From positions 1-57,996 of the forward strand of contig CALXLX010000027.1 in the NCBI GenBank assembly GCA_944389315.1: a DNA stretch of 57,996 nt, in the 5' to 3' direction. A program made the position numbers and the translations under genes. Below, piece after piece: positions 1-8,049 of this stretch. The notes below the pieces were generated by a model, which did not search any database, was not told where the DNA came from, and saw only the letters and a program-made list of their open reading frames with translations. Numbering within the stretch: the first letter of the stretch is position 1; the number at the start of each line of letters is the position of its first letter. The stretch is from an uncultured Opitutales bacterium (GTDB taxonomy: Bacteria > Verrucomicrobiota > Verrucomicrobiia > Opitutales > Intestinicryptomonadaceae).

Positions 1-992
1 TGCTTGTTGAAATCTGAATGGTATGAATGTCCGGCGACAATTCTCTTTATGTGCTTGAAATTGCCAACATAGTATTTGCTGTCTTTATCGAAGAAATTCT
101 TTATTATTTCCTCCGGACGCGACTGCAACGGAACAACCTCATAATGGTGTCCCTTGTAAGAAGAGGGCTTTCTTTCGTAAAGGCTCTCCAAATTTGCAGC
201 CTCGCCAAGATAGGCGTTTACGGAATCAAGATTTTTTTCTGCAAGAGCCCTGTCTAACTCTTTGTGCATCTTGTATATATTCTCAAGATGCCATGGCGAG
301 CCCTCCTGCTTGTTGTAATCCCAACGCCATTGGGGCTCGTTTATGGGGCTTATGTAGCGGATGTTGTATCCTTCGTCCACAAAATGTTTTGCTACGCCGG
401 CAAGGTAGTCAGCAAATTTACCGTAACAATCGTCTTTGAGGTTTGCTGAGAAGTCCTTTGTGCCTTTTGCGTAGCCCAATCCGTTCTTTGTGTATTGTAC
501 GGGGGGAGTGTTTGAAAAAAGCAGGAAATTATCCACCCCGTATTCCTTTGCTTTTTTCATGAAATATTGCTGGCCGGAACATTTGCCCCAATCGAAGTTT
601 CTCCCGTCTTTTGTCAGGTATGATTCGGACCGGTTTTGGAATGGAATTATATCTGCACCGTCCTGCTCAAGCGTTCCTCCTCCAAGGTTTATTCTCCATT
701 GGCTTAGGCCTATGCCTTCAGGATTTCCGTCGGCGCCCAATTTATCAGAGAACAACCAACGAGATAAATCCTCCTTTTGTTGTTCGTCAAAATACTGTCC
801 GACAAAATTTCCGCTCCAGGCGTCGGAGGCGGCGAAAAACTCCATAGTCTGAAATGTGGAGTCCGGATTTATAGATACTTGCAAGGAAATTTTTTCCGCA
901 GCAGACAGCGCGGCTTTTGGGGAAAGTAAAAAAACGCATATGCCCATATAGGGCAGAACTGCCCTTTTTATATTTTTATTTAGCGTTGGCAT
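1..992 (-). CDS. Secreted GH30-family glycosidase, partial (C-terminus outside window)
   Basis: Reading the minus strand from ATG at 992 gives about 330 residues open to the window edge. An AGGAGGGG ribosome site lies 4 nt upstream of the start. The N-terminus is a Sec signal peptide (basic start, then a hydrophobic stretch ending LSA). The mature part fits a GH30 (beta/alpha)8 catalytic domain: FAASDAWSG near the start, LGGGT, a LLFSNTPP strand and ISPINEPQWRW, in which Glu219 would be the acid/base residue. GH30 members cleave beta-glucans, xylans or beta-1,6-galactans. This one most resembles the galactanase-type subfamilies with NEPQW, but substrate cannot be set without the nucleophile region, which is missing. 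It is divergent from the small lipoprotein at 1132. Confidence 0.8.
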   Translation of the reverse strand, partial: MPTLNKNIKRAVLPYMGICVFLLSPKAALSAAEKISLQVSINPDSTFQTMEFFAASDAWSGNFVGQYFDEQQKEDLSRWLFSDKLGADGNPEGIGLSQWRINLGGGTLEQDGADIIPFQNRSESYLTKDGRNFDWGKCSGQQYFMKKAKEYGVDNFLLFSNTPPVQYTKNGLGYAKGTKDFSANLKDDCYGKFADYLAGVAKHFVDEGYNIRYISPINEPQWRWDYNKQEGSPWHLENIYKMHKELDRALAEKNLDSVNAYLGEAANLESLYERKPSSYKGHHYEVVPLQSRPEEIIKNFFDKDSKYYVGNFKHIKRIVAGHSYHSDFNK

Positions 993-1131
993 ATATCCCC
1001 TCCTTGTATAACTTGAACATCTTAACGGAACAAGTTATATTTTGGTAATTATGAAGGAGCTTTGTGTCAATCTTCCAATTACGGGAAAATATGTTTGATT
1101 ATTGTTCGTAAAATTATTCAGAATACAAAAT

Positions 1132-1272
1132 ATGAAAATTGTAAGGATAATTGCGGCTGTGATTGCACTTTTTGTGCTTGCGTCATGCACTACGACAAAC
1201 GAGCACGGGGTGACGATAAGCAAGGGAATGTTCGTCTATGCGTCGTCAGTTTCTGATACGGTAAATTCCTGA
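1132..1272 (+). CDS. Small lipoprotein, 46 aa
   Basis: ATG at 1132 opens a 46-codon frame ending TGA at 1270-1272. The protein begins with a short basic region (MKIVR), a hydrophobic run and a lipobox LASC, with Cys19 as the predicted lipidation site. The mature peptide is only about 28 residues, Ser/Thr/Val-rich. It has the size and form of entericidin-type small lipoproteins, but no family can be assigned. There is no strong ribosome site. It sits between the divergent GH30 gene and hisG. The clean signal sequence is the main reason to call it real. Confidence 0.55.
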   Translation: MKIVRIIAAVIALFVLASCTTTNEHGVTISKGMFVYASSVSDTVNS

Positions 1273-1367
1273 TGTTTTGACTGCGCGGCGCGTCGGGGCT
1301 TTTTTTCTTGCAAGAAACCCTGGGCGGCGTTTTATCTAACGGCTTTATATTTTACAGGAGACAAATT

Positions 1368-2246
1368 GTGAGCAACCCACTTATAATGTTCGGCTTCCCT
1401 AAGGGCAGCCTTGAAGAGTCCACAAAGGCCCTCTTTGCGAAGGCGGGGTGGAATATAACAACGAGCTCGCGCTCGTACAAGCCGTCCATAGACGACGAGG
1501 AGCTCGACGGCCGCTTTGTGCGCGCGCAGGAGATTAGCAGGTATGTGGAACAGGGGTTCTTCGATTGCGGCCTCACCGGGTACGACTGGATCTTGGAGAA
1601 CGACAGCGACGTCGTCGAGGTTTGCGATCTCATTTACAGCAAGGCCACAACGCTGAAGTCCAAATGGGTGCTTTGCGTCAAGGACGATTCCCCCATAAAG
1701 ACCGTAAAGGATTTGGAGGGCAAGCGCATTGCCACGGAGCTTGTAAACGTCACCAAGAAGTTTCTTGCCGAGAAGGGCGTGAATGCCGAGGTTGAATTTT
1801 CGTGGGGCGCGACAGAGGTGAAGGTGCCCGATTTGGTCGACGCCATCGCCGACATCACCGAGACGGGTTCCTCCATACGCGCGAACAATCTGCGCATAAT
1901 AGACACCATGATGTACACGAACACCAAGCTGATAGCCAACAAGGCCTCTTGGGAGAATCCGGACAAGCGCAGGAAGATAGAGAACATCGCCCTGATGCTG
2001 CGCTCGGCGCTGGACGCGGCGCACAAGGTGGGCTTGAAGATGAATCTGCCAAAGGCGAATTTGGCGCGCATAATATCTGCGCTTCCGGCTTTGAGAAAGC
2101 CGACTGTATCCCAGCTTTCGGATCCGGCGTGGGTTGCGATAGAGACGATAGTCGACGAGAAGGCCGTCAGGGAGCTGGTTCCCATGCTCAAGGCAAACGA
2201 GGCCGAGGGCATTGTGGAGTATCCTCTCAACAAGATTATAGCCTAG
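1368..2246 (+). CDS. hisG: ATP phosphoribosyltransferase HisG, long form
   Basis: It catalyses the first step of histidine synthesis, joining ATP and PRPP, in the cytoplasm. The GTG start at 1368 is chosen because AGGAG lies 7 nt upstream and the protein then begins directly with the first strand ([17 protein letters not shown]). The frame is open further upstream without family similarity. The HisG signature is clear: GLTGYDW, then [17 protein letters not shown], which forms the PRPP site. At 292 residues it is the long form, with a C-terminal regulatory ACT-like domain (about residues 210-292) that binds histidine and needs no HisZ. No other his gene is nearby, so it is a stand-alone locus. 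Confidence 0.95.
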   Translation: MSNPLIMFGFPKGSLEESTKALFAKAGWNITTSSRSYKPSIDDEELDGRFVRAQEISRYVEQGFFDCGLTGYDWILENDSDVVEVCDLIYSKATTLKSKWVLCVKDDSPIKTVKDLEGKRIATELVNVTKKFLAEKGVNAEVEFSWGATEVKVPDLVDAIADITETGSSIRANNLRIIDTMMYTNTKLIANKASWENPDKRRKIENIALMLRSALDAAHKVGLKMNLPKANLARIISALPALRKPTVSQLSDPAWVAIETIVDEKAVRELVPMLKANEAEGIVEYPLNKIIA

Positions 2247-2321
2247 GAACTTAAAAAAAGTGTTGAATTTTTGTTTTTCGGCTACATTCTACTGATTTTT
2301 AACTTTTAAACAAATTCAATT

Positions 2322-2492
2322 ATGCCAAGAGAAACTGTAATAATAGAGTGCACGGAAGCCCGCAAAGAAGGCAAGAAACCGTCCAGATACATGACAACGC
2401 GCAATCCGCGCCAGCAGACCGAGAAGGTTGAGAAGATGAAGTACAACCCCTCTCTCAGGCGCCGCACTTTGCACAGGGAAATCAAGAAATAG
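2322..2492 (+). CDS. rpmG: 50S ribosomal protein bL33
   Basis: This 56-residue basic protein is a component of the large ribosomal subunit near the E site. It begins MPRETVIIECTEARKEGKKP and ends NPSLRRRTLHREIKK, both characteristic of bL33. It has a single cysteine (Cys10), so the paired CxxC zinc ligands are absent. This is the zinc-independent (C-minus) type. It starts 75 nt after hisG and is followed by a strong terminator. Confidence 0.95.
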   Translation: MPRETVIIECTEARKEGKKPSRYMTTRNPRQQTEKVEKMKYNPSLRRRTLHREIKK

Positions 2493-2515
2493 GAAGTTAG
2501 TTCTTATTGCTCTTT

Positions 2516-2549
2516 AGCCAAGCCCGATTTGCGAGCTTGGCTTTTTTTG
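2516..2549 (+). terminator. Rho-independent terminator after rpmG
   Basis: Perfect 8-bp stem AGCCAAGC/GCTTGGCT (2516-2523 with 2535-2542) followed by a T7 run, 24 nt after the rpmG stop. Confidence 0.9.
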
Positions 2550-2644
2550 TTATGGACAGTTTTATTCTTCACGCCGATAGGCCGGCGCTTTTTTGCAAAA
2601 AATTTTAAAATTGGTTTGGAAAAAAAAGCGGTTCTGTTATATCT

Positions 2645-4048
2645 GTGGTGAAAATGGCCGACGAGTTTTCCAGTATGTTTTTCAGCGTTCCTCTCGCGTG
2701 GACGGTTGCGGGAGTTTGTCTTGTTTTCGGGGTTGCGGCGTCGGTTCTTCTGGCGCTTAAGGCGCGCGAGCTTACAAGGATGAAGATAAGCGATTCCGCC
2801 CGCGAGGCGAACTTTGGCAGGCTGGCTTCGGATTTGGAGCAGGCAACGTCGAAGCTTTCTGCCGCCGAGGAGCTTGGCGGGCAGCTGAAAGCGCGGCTCG
2901 CCGCCGCCGCAGAGCGCGAGAACGTGCTCAGGGAGCGTCTTGAACTGCAGGCTTTGGAGACGGAGAAGATGCGCCAGAAGTTGGCCGCGGATTTTGAGAA
3001 TTTGTCCAACCGCATATTTGCCGACGCCGGAAGGAGGCTGTCAGCCTCAAACAGGGAGCAGATGGATTTGGTCCTGGGGCCTCTGAAGGAGAATTTGCAG
3101 AATTTCGAGCGCAAAGTAGACGAGCTCAACCGCACACAGGAGGCAAAGAATGCCGGATTGGCCGAGCACATCAACATGCTCGGGCAGATGAGCCTCAAGA
3201 TAGGAAAGGACGCCGAGAATCTTGCCGCCGCGCTAAAGGGCAGAAGTAAAACTGCGGGGAATTGGGGAGAGCTTGTGCTTTCCGAAATCCTCGAGGCGTG
3301 CGGCCTATCGGAGGGCAGGGAGTTTTCCGTCCAGGAGGGCGCCGATTCGGAATCGGGCAGGCTGATTCCGGACGTAATTGTATATCTGCCGGATTCCCGA
3401 AAGATAGTCATAGATTCTAAGGTGTCTTTGACAAATTACGAGAGATACTGTTCCGCGGAGGCGCCGGAAGCTGCGGAGAGCAGGGCGGCAGCCCTGAAGG
3501 CATTCATGAGATCGGCGAAAGAGCGCATAGACGAGCTTTCTGCGAAGGATTATGCGTCGCAGTGCGCGGAGGGGGCGTCGCCGGATTTTGTAATGCTGTT
3601 TATGCCGATAGAATCTGCATTCAGGCTGATGGTCCAGACGGATCCTAATATATGCCTGTACGCATTAAAAAGGAAGATAGTTATAGTCTCTCCCACGACT
3701 TTATTGGCCGCCCTGAAGACTGTTGAGAGTTTGTGGAGGGTGGACAGGCAGTCGAAAAATTCCCGCGAGATTGCTCAGCTCGGCGGTGCGCTGTACGACA
3801 AAATAAAGATATTTTGCGACAAGTTCATGCGCTTGGGCAAGGACATAAGGGATTTGGACGGACGCTTTGCCGACGCTCTCAAGACGCTTTCGTCGGGCAG
3901 GGGGAATGTTGTGCGGGCGGCGGAGAATCTGCGCGCTTTAGGTTCGCCGGTAAAGTGCAGGATAGACGCTGATCTTGTTGAAGACGCAATGGGCGCGTCC
4001 GGCGGCGAGGACGAAGGCGGCGGCGCCCTGCCTAAGGCGGACAAATAA
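2645..4048 (+). CDS. rmuC: DNA recombination protein RmuC
   Basis: RmuC limits DNA inversions and rearrangements and has a restriction-endonuclease-like fold. The layout is typical: an N-terminal membrane helix (about residues 17-37), a long charged coiled coil (about 40-190), then the RmuC domain from GNWGELVLSEILEACGL through LIPDVIVYLPDSRKIVIDSK to DFVMLFMPIE. The Asp and Lys in VIDSKVSL and the Pro-Asp motif match nuclease-like positions. The tail is Gly/Asp/Lys-rich and variable. The start is uncertain: GTG 2645, GTG 2648 and ATG 2654 are all in frame with no strong ribosome site. meaB follows after 20 nt, probably co-transcribed. Confidence 0.9.
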   Translation: MVKMADEFSSMFFSVPLAWTVAGVCLVFGVAASVLLALKARELTRMKISDSAREANFGRLASDLEQATSKLSAAEELGGQLKARLAAAAERENVLRERLELQALETEKMRQKLAADFENLSNRIFADAGRRLSASNREQMDLVLGPLKENLQNFERKVDELNRTQEAKNAGLAEHINMLGQMSLKIGKDAENLAAALKGRSKTAGNWGELVLSEILEACGLSEGREFSVQEGADSESGRLIPDVIVYLPDSRKIVIDSKVSLTNYERYCSAEAPEAAESRAAALKAFMRSAKERIDELSAKDYASQCAEGASPDFVMLFMPIESAFRLMVQTDPNICLYALKRKIVIVSPTTLLAALKTVESLWRVDRQSKNSREIAQLGGALYDKIKIFCDKFMRLGKDIRDLDGRFADALKTLSSGRGNVVRAAENLRALGSPVKCRIDADLVEDAMGASGGEDEGGGALPKADK

Positions 4049-4068
4049 CAACGGAAAAGATTTATCTT

Positions 4069-5214
4069 ATGGAAAAGAAAAACAGGCCCGAATGGGTTCC
4101 CGAAAACGCGAGCGACGAGTTTTTTACCACCGAGGTAAAAAAGGGCATAAGCTCCGACGAATTTAAAATGCAGGGTACGGGCGCCATGCGCGACTACCTG
4201 AAAAACGTTGCGCGCCGCCGCGCGAAGGCACTTTCTTTGGAGGACTATAAAAAGGGCGTCTTGGAGTGCGACAAGACCGTTTTGGCCAGGGCAATAACTC
4301 TCATAGAGAGCAATTCTCCCGCGCACATGGGCAAAGCCCAGGAGCTTGTCGGGCAGATACTGCCGTATACGGGCAAATCTTTCAGGATAGGCATAACGGG
4401 AGTTCCGGGGGCGGGGAAATCCACATTTATAGAGGCGCTGGGCACAATACTTTGCGATATGGGCCACAGGGTGGCGGTGCTTGCGGTGGATCCGTCGAGC
4501 TCGGTCTCGGGCGGAAGCATACTGGGCGACAAAACCAGAATGGAGAATCTCTCGCGCCACAAGAACGCGTTTATAAGGCCGTCCCCTTCGGGCGGCGTGC
4601 TGGGAGGCGTGGCGCGAAAGAGCAGGGAAACTATGCTTCTGTGCGAGGCGGCCGGGTACGACATAATACTGATAGAGACGGTTGGAGTCGGCCAGAGCGA
4701 GGTTACGGTAAGGTCCATGTCGGACTTTTTCCTTCTCATTCAGCTTGCTGCGCAGGGAGACGAGCTGCAGGGCATAAAGAAGGGCGTGATAGAGCTTGCC
4801 GACGCCATACTCGTCAACAAGTGCGACGGAAACATGGTCGAGCGCTCCAGAATGCGCAGGGCCGAGCTTTCCGGCGTGCTGCACTACCTCAAAAGCCCCA
4901 CGCCGGACTGGTCTCCCTTCTGCGACGTCTGCTCCGCGGAGACGGGCCTTGGAATCAGGGAGGCATGGGAAAAGCTTTGGGCTTTCAAGGAAAAGCAGAC
5001 TGCCCTCGGGCATTTTCAGCGGCGCCGCAACGCCCAGAAGAAGGAATGGCTCTACTCCGTCTTAAACGACGAGGTTCTGCGCGACTTCTACTCGGACAAA
5101 AACGTCTCCTCCATGATGGATGGCGTTTTGGCCGATGTCGAAAGCTCCAAGCTTCCGGTGACATCTGCGGTAAAGATGCTGCTTGCCGCGCGCGGTATAT
5201 CCGCGGGAGAGTAG
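4069..5214 (+). CDS. meaB: MeaB/ArgK-type GTPase (methylmalonyl-CoA mutase chaperone family)
   Basis: G3E-class P-loop GTPase that loads and protects adenosylcobalamin in methylmalonyl-CoA mutase. The P-loop GVPGAGKST is at residues 111-119, the magnesium/switch region DPSSSVSGGSILGDKTRM at 141-158, the switch ETVGVGQSE at 203-211 and the guanine-specificity motif NKCD at 250-253. The C-terminal dimerisation helices are present. A 40-residue polar N-terminal extension precedes the family core. ATG 4069 lies 20 nt after rmuC. No mutase gene is visible in the window, so the client enzyme must lie elsewhere. The older name, LAO/AO transport ATPase, reflects mis-annotation of the family. Confidence 0.9.
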   Translation: MEKKNRPEWVPENASDEFFTTEVKKGISSDEFKMQGTGAMRDYLKNVARRRAKALSLEDYKKGVLECDKTVLARAITLIESNSPAHMGKAQELVGQILPYTGKSFRIGITGVPGAGKSTFIEALGTILCDMGHRVAVLAVDPSSSVSGGSILGDKTRMENLSRHKNAFIRPSPSGGVLGGVARKSRETMLLCEAAGYDIILIETVGVGQSEVTVRSMSDFFLLIQLAAQGDELQGIKKGVIELADAILVNKCDGNMVERSRMRRAELSGVLHYLKSPTPDWSPFCDVCSAETGLGIREAWEKLWAFKEKQTALGHFQRRRNAQKKEWLYSVLNDEVLRDFYSDKNVSSMMDGVLADVESSKLPVTSAVKMLLAARGISAGE

Positions 5215-5257
5215 GCTGGCCGCTTGTGGCCGCGTTGCGGTTTTTGTTTCGCGCCCT

Positions 5258-6205
5258 ATGGAAGGCAAAGACAAGGATGTTGATATTTCGGCTTTCGGGA
5301 ATGACTTGGAGGCCTTCGGGCTATATTTGCAGCTCGAGCTTGGCCGCGGCAAGAACACGCGCCTGAGCTATGTGGGAGACATGAAGCTTTTTGCGAGGTT
5401 TCTTGCGCGCATGGGCGTTAAGGGCTTTGCGAATGTGGAAAAGCGGCATGTCGCGGAGTGGATAGAGTCTGTATCTTCGGAGACCAAGGCGGGGACGCAG
5501 TCGCGCAAGCTGAGCTCGGTCAGGGCGTTTTCGGAGTTTATGATGGACGAGAAAATCTGGACGGAGGATTTCTCAAAGGCGGTCGCGAGGCCGAAACTGC
5601 GCCGCCCCGTGCCGGAGGCCCTTTCCATTTCCGAGGTTGACGCCCTGCTCAACAGCCCGCAGGGCGATGGATTCTTGGCCGTGCGCGACAGGGCCATGCT
5701 CGAGCTTATGTACTCCAGCGGGCTTCGCGTAAGCGAGCTGTGCTCGCTAAAGCTTTCAGACATAGATTTCGACGAGGGGTTTATCCGCGTTCGCGGCAAG
5801 GGCGACAAAACGCGCCTTGTGCCCATGGGAAGTTCCGCGCAAGAGGCGGTGTTAAAATACAGGGATATACTTCCCCAAAGCGTCAAAAAAGTCAAAGGCG
5901 CGGAGCTTTTTCTGACGGCGCGCGGCCGCAAGCTTTCAAGAAAGACGTTCTGGTTTAACATAAAGAAGTACGCCCGCCCGCTTGGGTTGGAGGACAGGGT
6001 AAAACCCCACATATTAAGGCACAGTTTTGCTACGCACCTTTTGCAAAACGGCGCAAACCTTATGGCCATAAGGGAAATGCTTGGCCATAGCGACCTTTCC
6101 ACGACGCAAATTTACACAAAACTTGCAAACGGAACGTTGTTCTCTGAGCATGCTTTGCGCCACCCGAGGGCGTCCATGAAATTTTCGTTCGGCTCAAGGG
6201 GCTGA
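5258..6205 (+). CDS. xerC/D: Tyrosine recombinase XerC/XerD
   Basis: Site-specific recombinase that resolves chromosome dimers at dif. At 315 residues it has the normal Xer length. It has an N-terminal SAM-like DNA-binding domain (about 10-105) and a catalytic domain with the full set of active residues: Arg157 (SSGLRVSEL), Lys181 (GKGDKTR), His251 and Arg254 (HILRHSFATH), His277 (LGHSD) and the nucleophile Tyr286 (TTQIYTKL). ATG 5258 is chosen over upstream in-frame codons because it leaves no extension before the SAM-like domain and does not overlap meaB, which ends 43 nt earlier. XerC and XerD cannot be separated by eye. Confidence 0.9.
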   Translation: MEGKDKDVDISAFGNDLEAFGLYLQLELGRGKNTRLSYVGDMKLFARFLARMGVKGFANVEKRHVAEWIESVSSETKAGTQSRKLSSVRAFSEFMMDEKIWTEDFSKAVARPKLRRPVPEALSISEVDALLNSPQGDGFLAVRDRAMLELMYSSGLRVSELCSLKLSDIDFDEGFIRVRGKGDKTRLVPMGSSAQEAVLKYRDILPQSVKKVKGAELFLTARGRKLSRKTFWFNIKKYARPLGLEDRVKPHILRHSFATHLLQNGANLMAIREMLGHSDLSTTQIYTKLANGTLFSEHALRHPRASMKFSFGSRG

Positions 6206-6269
6206 GCCTGAAAAATTATACCTGCCTCGGTTTTTCACCCCTATTGGTGTCTGTATCATATGCATTGCC

Positions 6270-7877
6270 TTGAGGAAGAATCTTTCAGATTCTCGAGCCA
6301 CGGGGGAGGGAATAATTTATTGCTTTGCACTGTCCGAAAGTTTGACAAGGCATTTAAATGCTGCTTTCATACAATTCGTGTTTGCATATTTTAAGTATTT
6401 TGTATTTTTCTCGGCGTTTTTTATTGCGTCGGGGAGCATGGTGTCGGCCGGGCCCGGGGCGAAAGCGGCGCCGGATAAGGAGCATGCGGGAAATCCCGCC
6501 AAAGAGGCGCAGCAGGGTTCCTCCGTAAGAGATTTGGCCGATGTGTTTTTGAATTGTCTGGACTATAACTGCTCGTGCATGAAAATTTTGGACGCCGATG
6601 GTTTTTCCAAAATACGCGACGCCGCCGCGGCGAAGAATCCGGACGCAAAGGCTTTGTTCTCCCTCGGGGTGTGCCTTCTTAAGGGGCATTTTGCGGAGCG
6701 CAATACAGCGCAAGCGGCCGACTATTTTGCCCGCGGAGCCTCCATGGGAGACGCCTATTGCATCTACGCCTTTGCGATGTGCCTTCAGGAGGGCACGGGT
6801 GTTGCAATAGACGAGAAAAAAGCTTTTGAGCTGTATCTTTCCGCCGCGCAGGCGGGGCTTTCCAACGCCCAGAACGCCCTGGGGGTGTGCTATCTTAAGG
6901 GGTTGGGAGTCCGGGCGGACGCAAAGAAGGCGGTTGAGCTTTTCGATAAATCGGTTGCAGCAGGCAATGTCCGCGCAAAGATTTCCATGGCAAACTGCCT
7001 GATTGCGGGCGTCGGGCGCGCCAAGGATACGGCGAAGGCCTTGGAGCTTTTACTGCAGGCCGCGCAGGCGGGCAGTTCCATCGCGAAATATTCCGTTGGG
7101 CTATTCTACGAGAAGGGCACGGGCGGGACTGTGGATTATGCCAAGGCTTTTGAGTATTACAAAAAGTCGGCCAACGACGGATATGCCCAGGCAATGTCGG
7201 CGATAGGCACATGCTACCTAAAGGGCATAGGAGTTTCCGTAGATTATGAGGCAGGAGCGAAATGGATAGAGAAGGCCGCTCTCGAGGGCGACGCCGAGGC
7301 CCAGAACAACTACGGGTTGTGCCTCGCAAACGGCATAGGGGTGTCTCAGAATACGACTCTCGCGGTTTTCTGGTATTTGAAGTCGGCGGCGCAAGGGTAT
7401 GCGATAGCGCAGAACAATCTTGCGGAATGTTATTTTTCCGGGGTGGGAACGTCCGTGGACTACGCGGAGGCGGTCAAGTGGTACAGAAGGGCTGCGTGGC
7501 AGGGAAACGTCGCGGCGCAAAGCTCTCTTGGGTACTGCTATCTCAGCGCAACGGGCGTTGAAAAGAGCTATGAAAACGCCGTAAGATGGCTGAAAAAAGC
7601 CGCCGAGAAAGAGGATGTTGCGGCGATGAGCAATCTTGGGACCTGCTATCTTGAAGGCTACGGGGTGAAGAAAGACTACGCCAAGGCTGTGGAGCTTCTT
7701 TCCAAGGCGGCCGACGCGGAAGACGCCCAGGCTCTCGGCAACCTCGGTGCATGCTACTATATGGGCCTTGGCGTCGAGAAGAACGAAATCAGGGGCAAGG
7801 CGCTTATAAAAAAGGCCGCAGACCTCGGAAACGACGAAGCCAAAAGAGCCCTGCGCAGAATAAACGGCTACAACTGA
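6270..7877 (+). CDS. Exported Sel1-repeat (TPR-like) protein
   Basis: About eleven tandem Sel1-like repeats of 36 residues, each with A-x-x-x-L-G-x-C-Y-x-x-G-x-G-V and K-A-x-x-x-[LY]-x-x-A-A signatures, fill residues about 115-530. This makes an alpha-solenoid used as a scaffold for protein contacts. A hydrophobic stretch (FVFFSAFFIASGSMVSA) near residues 40-60 looks like a signal peptide, which implies an envelope location. The true start is uncertain. The TTG at 6270 would give a 40-residue lead before the hydrophobic core, and a TTG at about 6340 would give a normal signal peptide; no ATG is available upstream of the core. The binding partner is unknown. Confidence 0.8.
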   Translation: MRKNLSDSRATGEGIIYCFALSESLTRHLNAAFIQFVFAYFKYFVFFSAFFIASGSMVSAGPGAKAAPDKEHAGNPAKEAQQGSSVRDLADVFLNCLDYNCSCMKILDADGFSKIRDAAAAKNPDAKALFSLGVCLLKGHFAERNTAQAADYFARGASMGDAYCIYAFAMCLQEGTGVAIDEKKAFELYLSAAQAGLSNAQNALGVCYLKGLGVRADAKKAVELFDKSVAAGNVRAKISMANCLIAGVGRAKDTAKALELLLQAAQAGSSIAKYSVGLFYEKGTGGTVDYAKAFEYYKKSANDGYAQAMSAIGTCYLKGIGVSVDYEAGAKWIEKAALEGDAEAQNNYGLCLANGIGVSQNTTLAVFWYLKSAAQGYAIAQNNLAECYFSGVGTSVDYAEAVKWYRRAAWQGNVAAQSSLGYCYLSATGVEKSYENAVRWLKKAAEKEDVAAMSNLGTCYLEGYGVKKDYAKAVELLSKAADAEDAQALGNLGACYYMGLGVEKNEIRGKALIKKAADLGNDEAKRALRRINGYN

Positions 7878-8049
7878 TTTTTCATGCAGCTGCGTTTCGG
7901 CGCTGATTTTCCCCTAATGGGGGCATTTTCCCCGCATCGTTTTGAGGATTTGCCCTTCTTAATCTTTCCGCGGCGAGGTTTGAGCGGGGTTTTTTAAATT
8001 GACACTTGCACTCAATTGCAAATCCTTTTCGGGTATTTATTTTTTTAAG

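Noticed and set aside
3775..5013. 412-codon minus-strand open frame
   Set aside because: Antisense across the rmuC end and meaB, both of which have complete family motifs. Its composition is Arg/His/Tyr-rich, as in shadow frames.
7999..8027. TTGACA before valS as a promoter
   Set aside because: No acceptable -10 box at 16-18 nt. The nearest AT-rich hexamer is far too distant.
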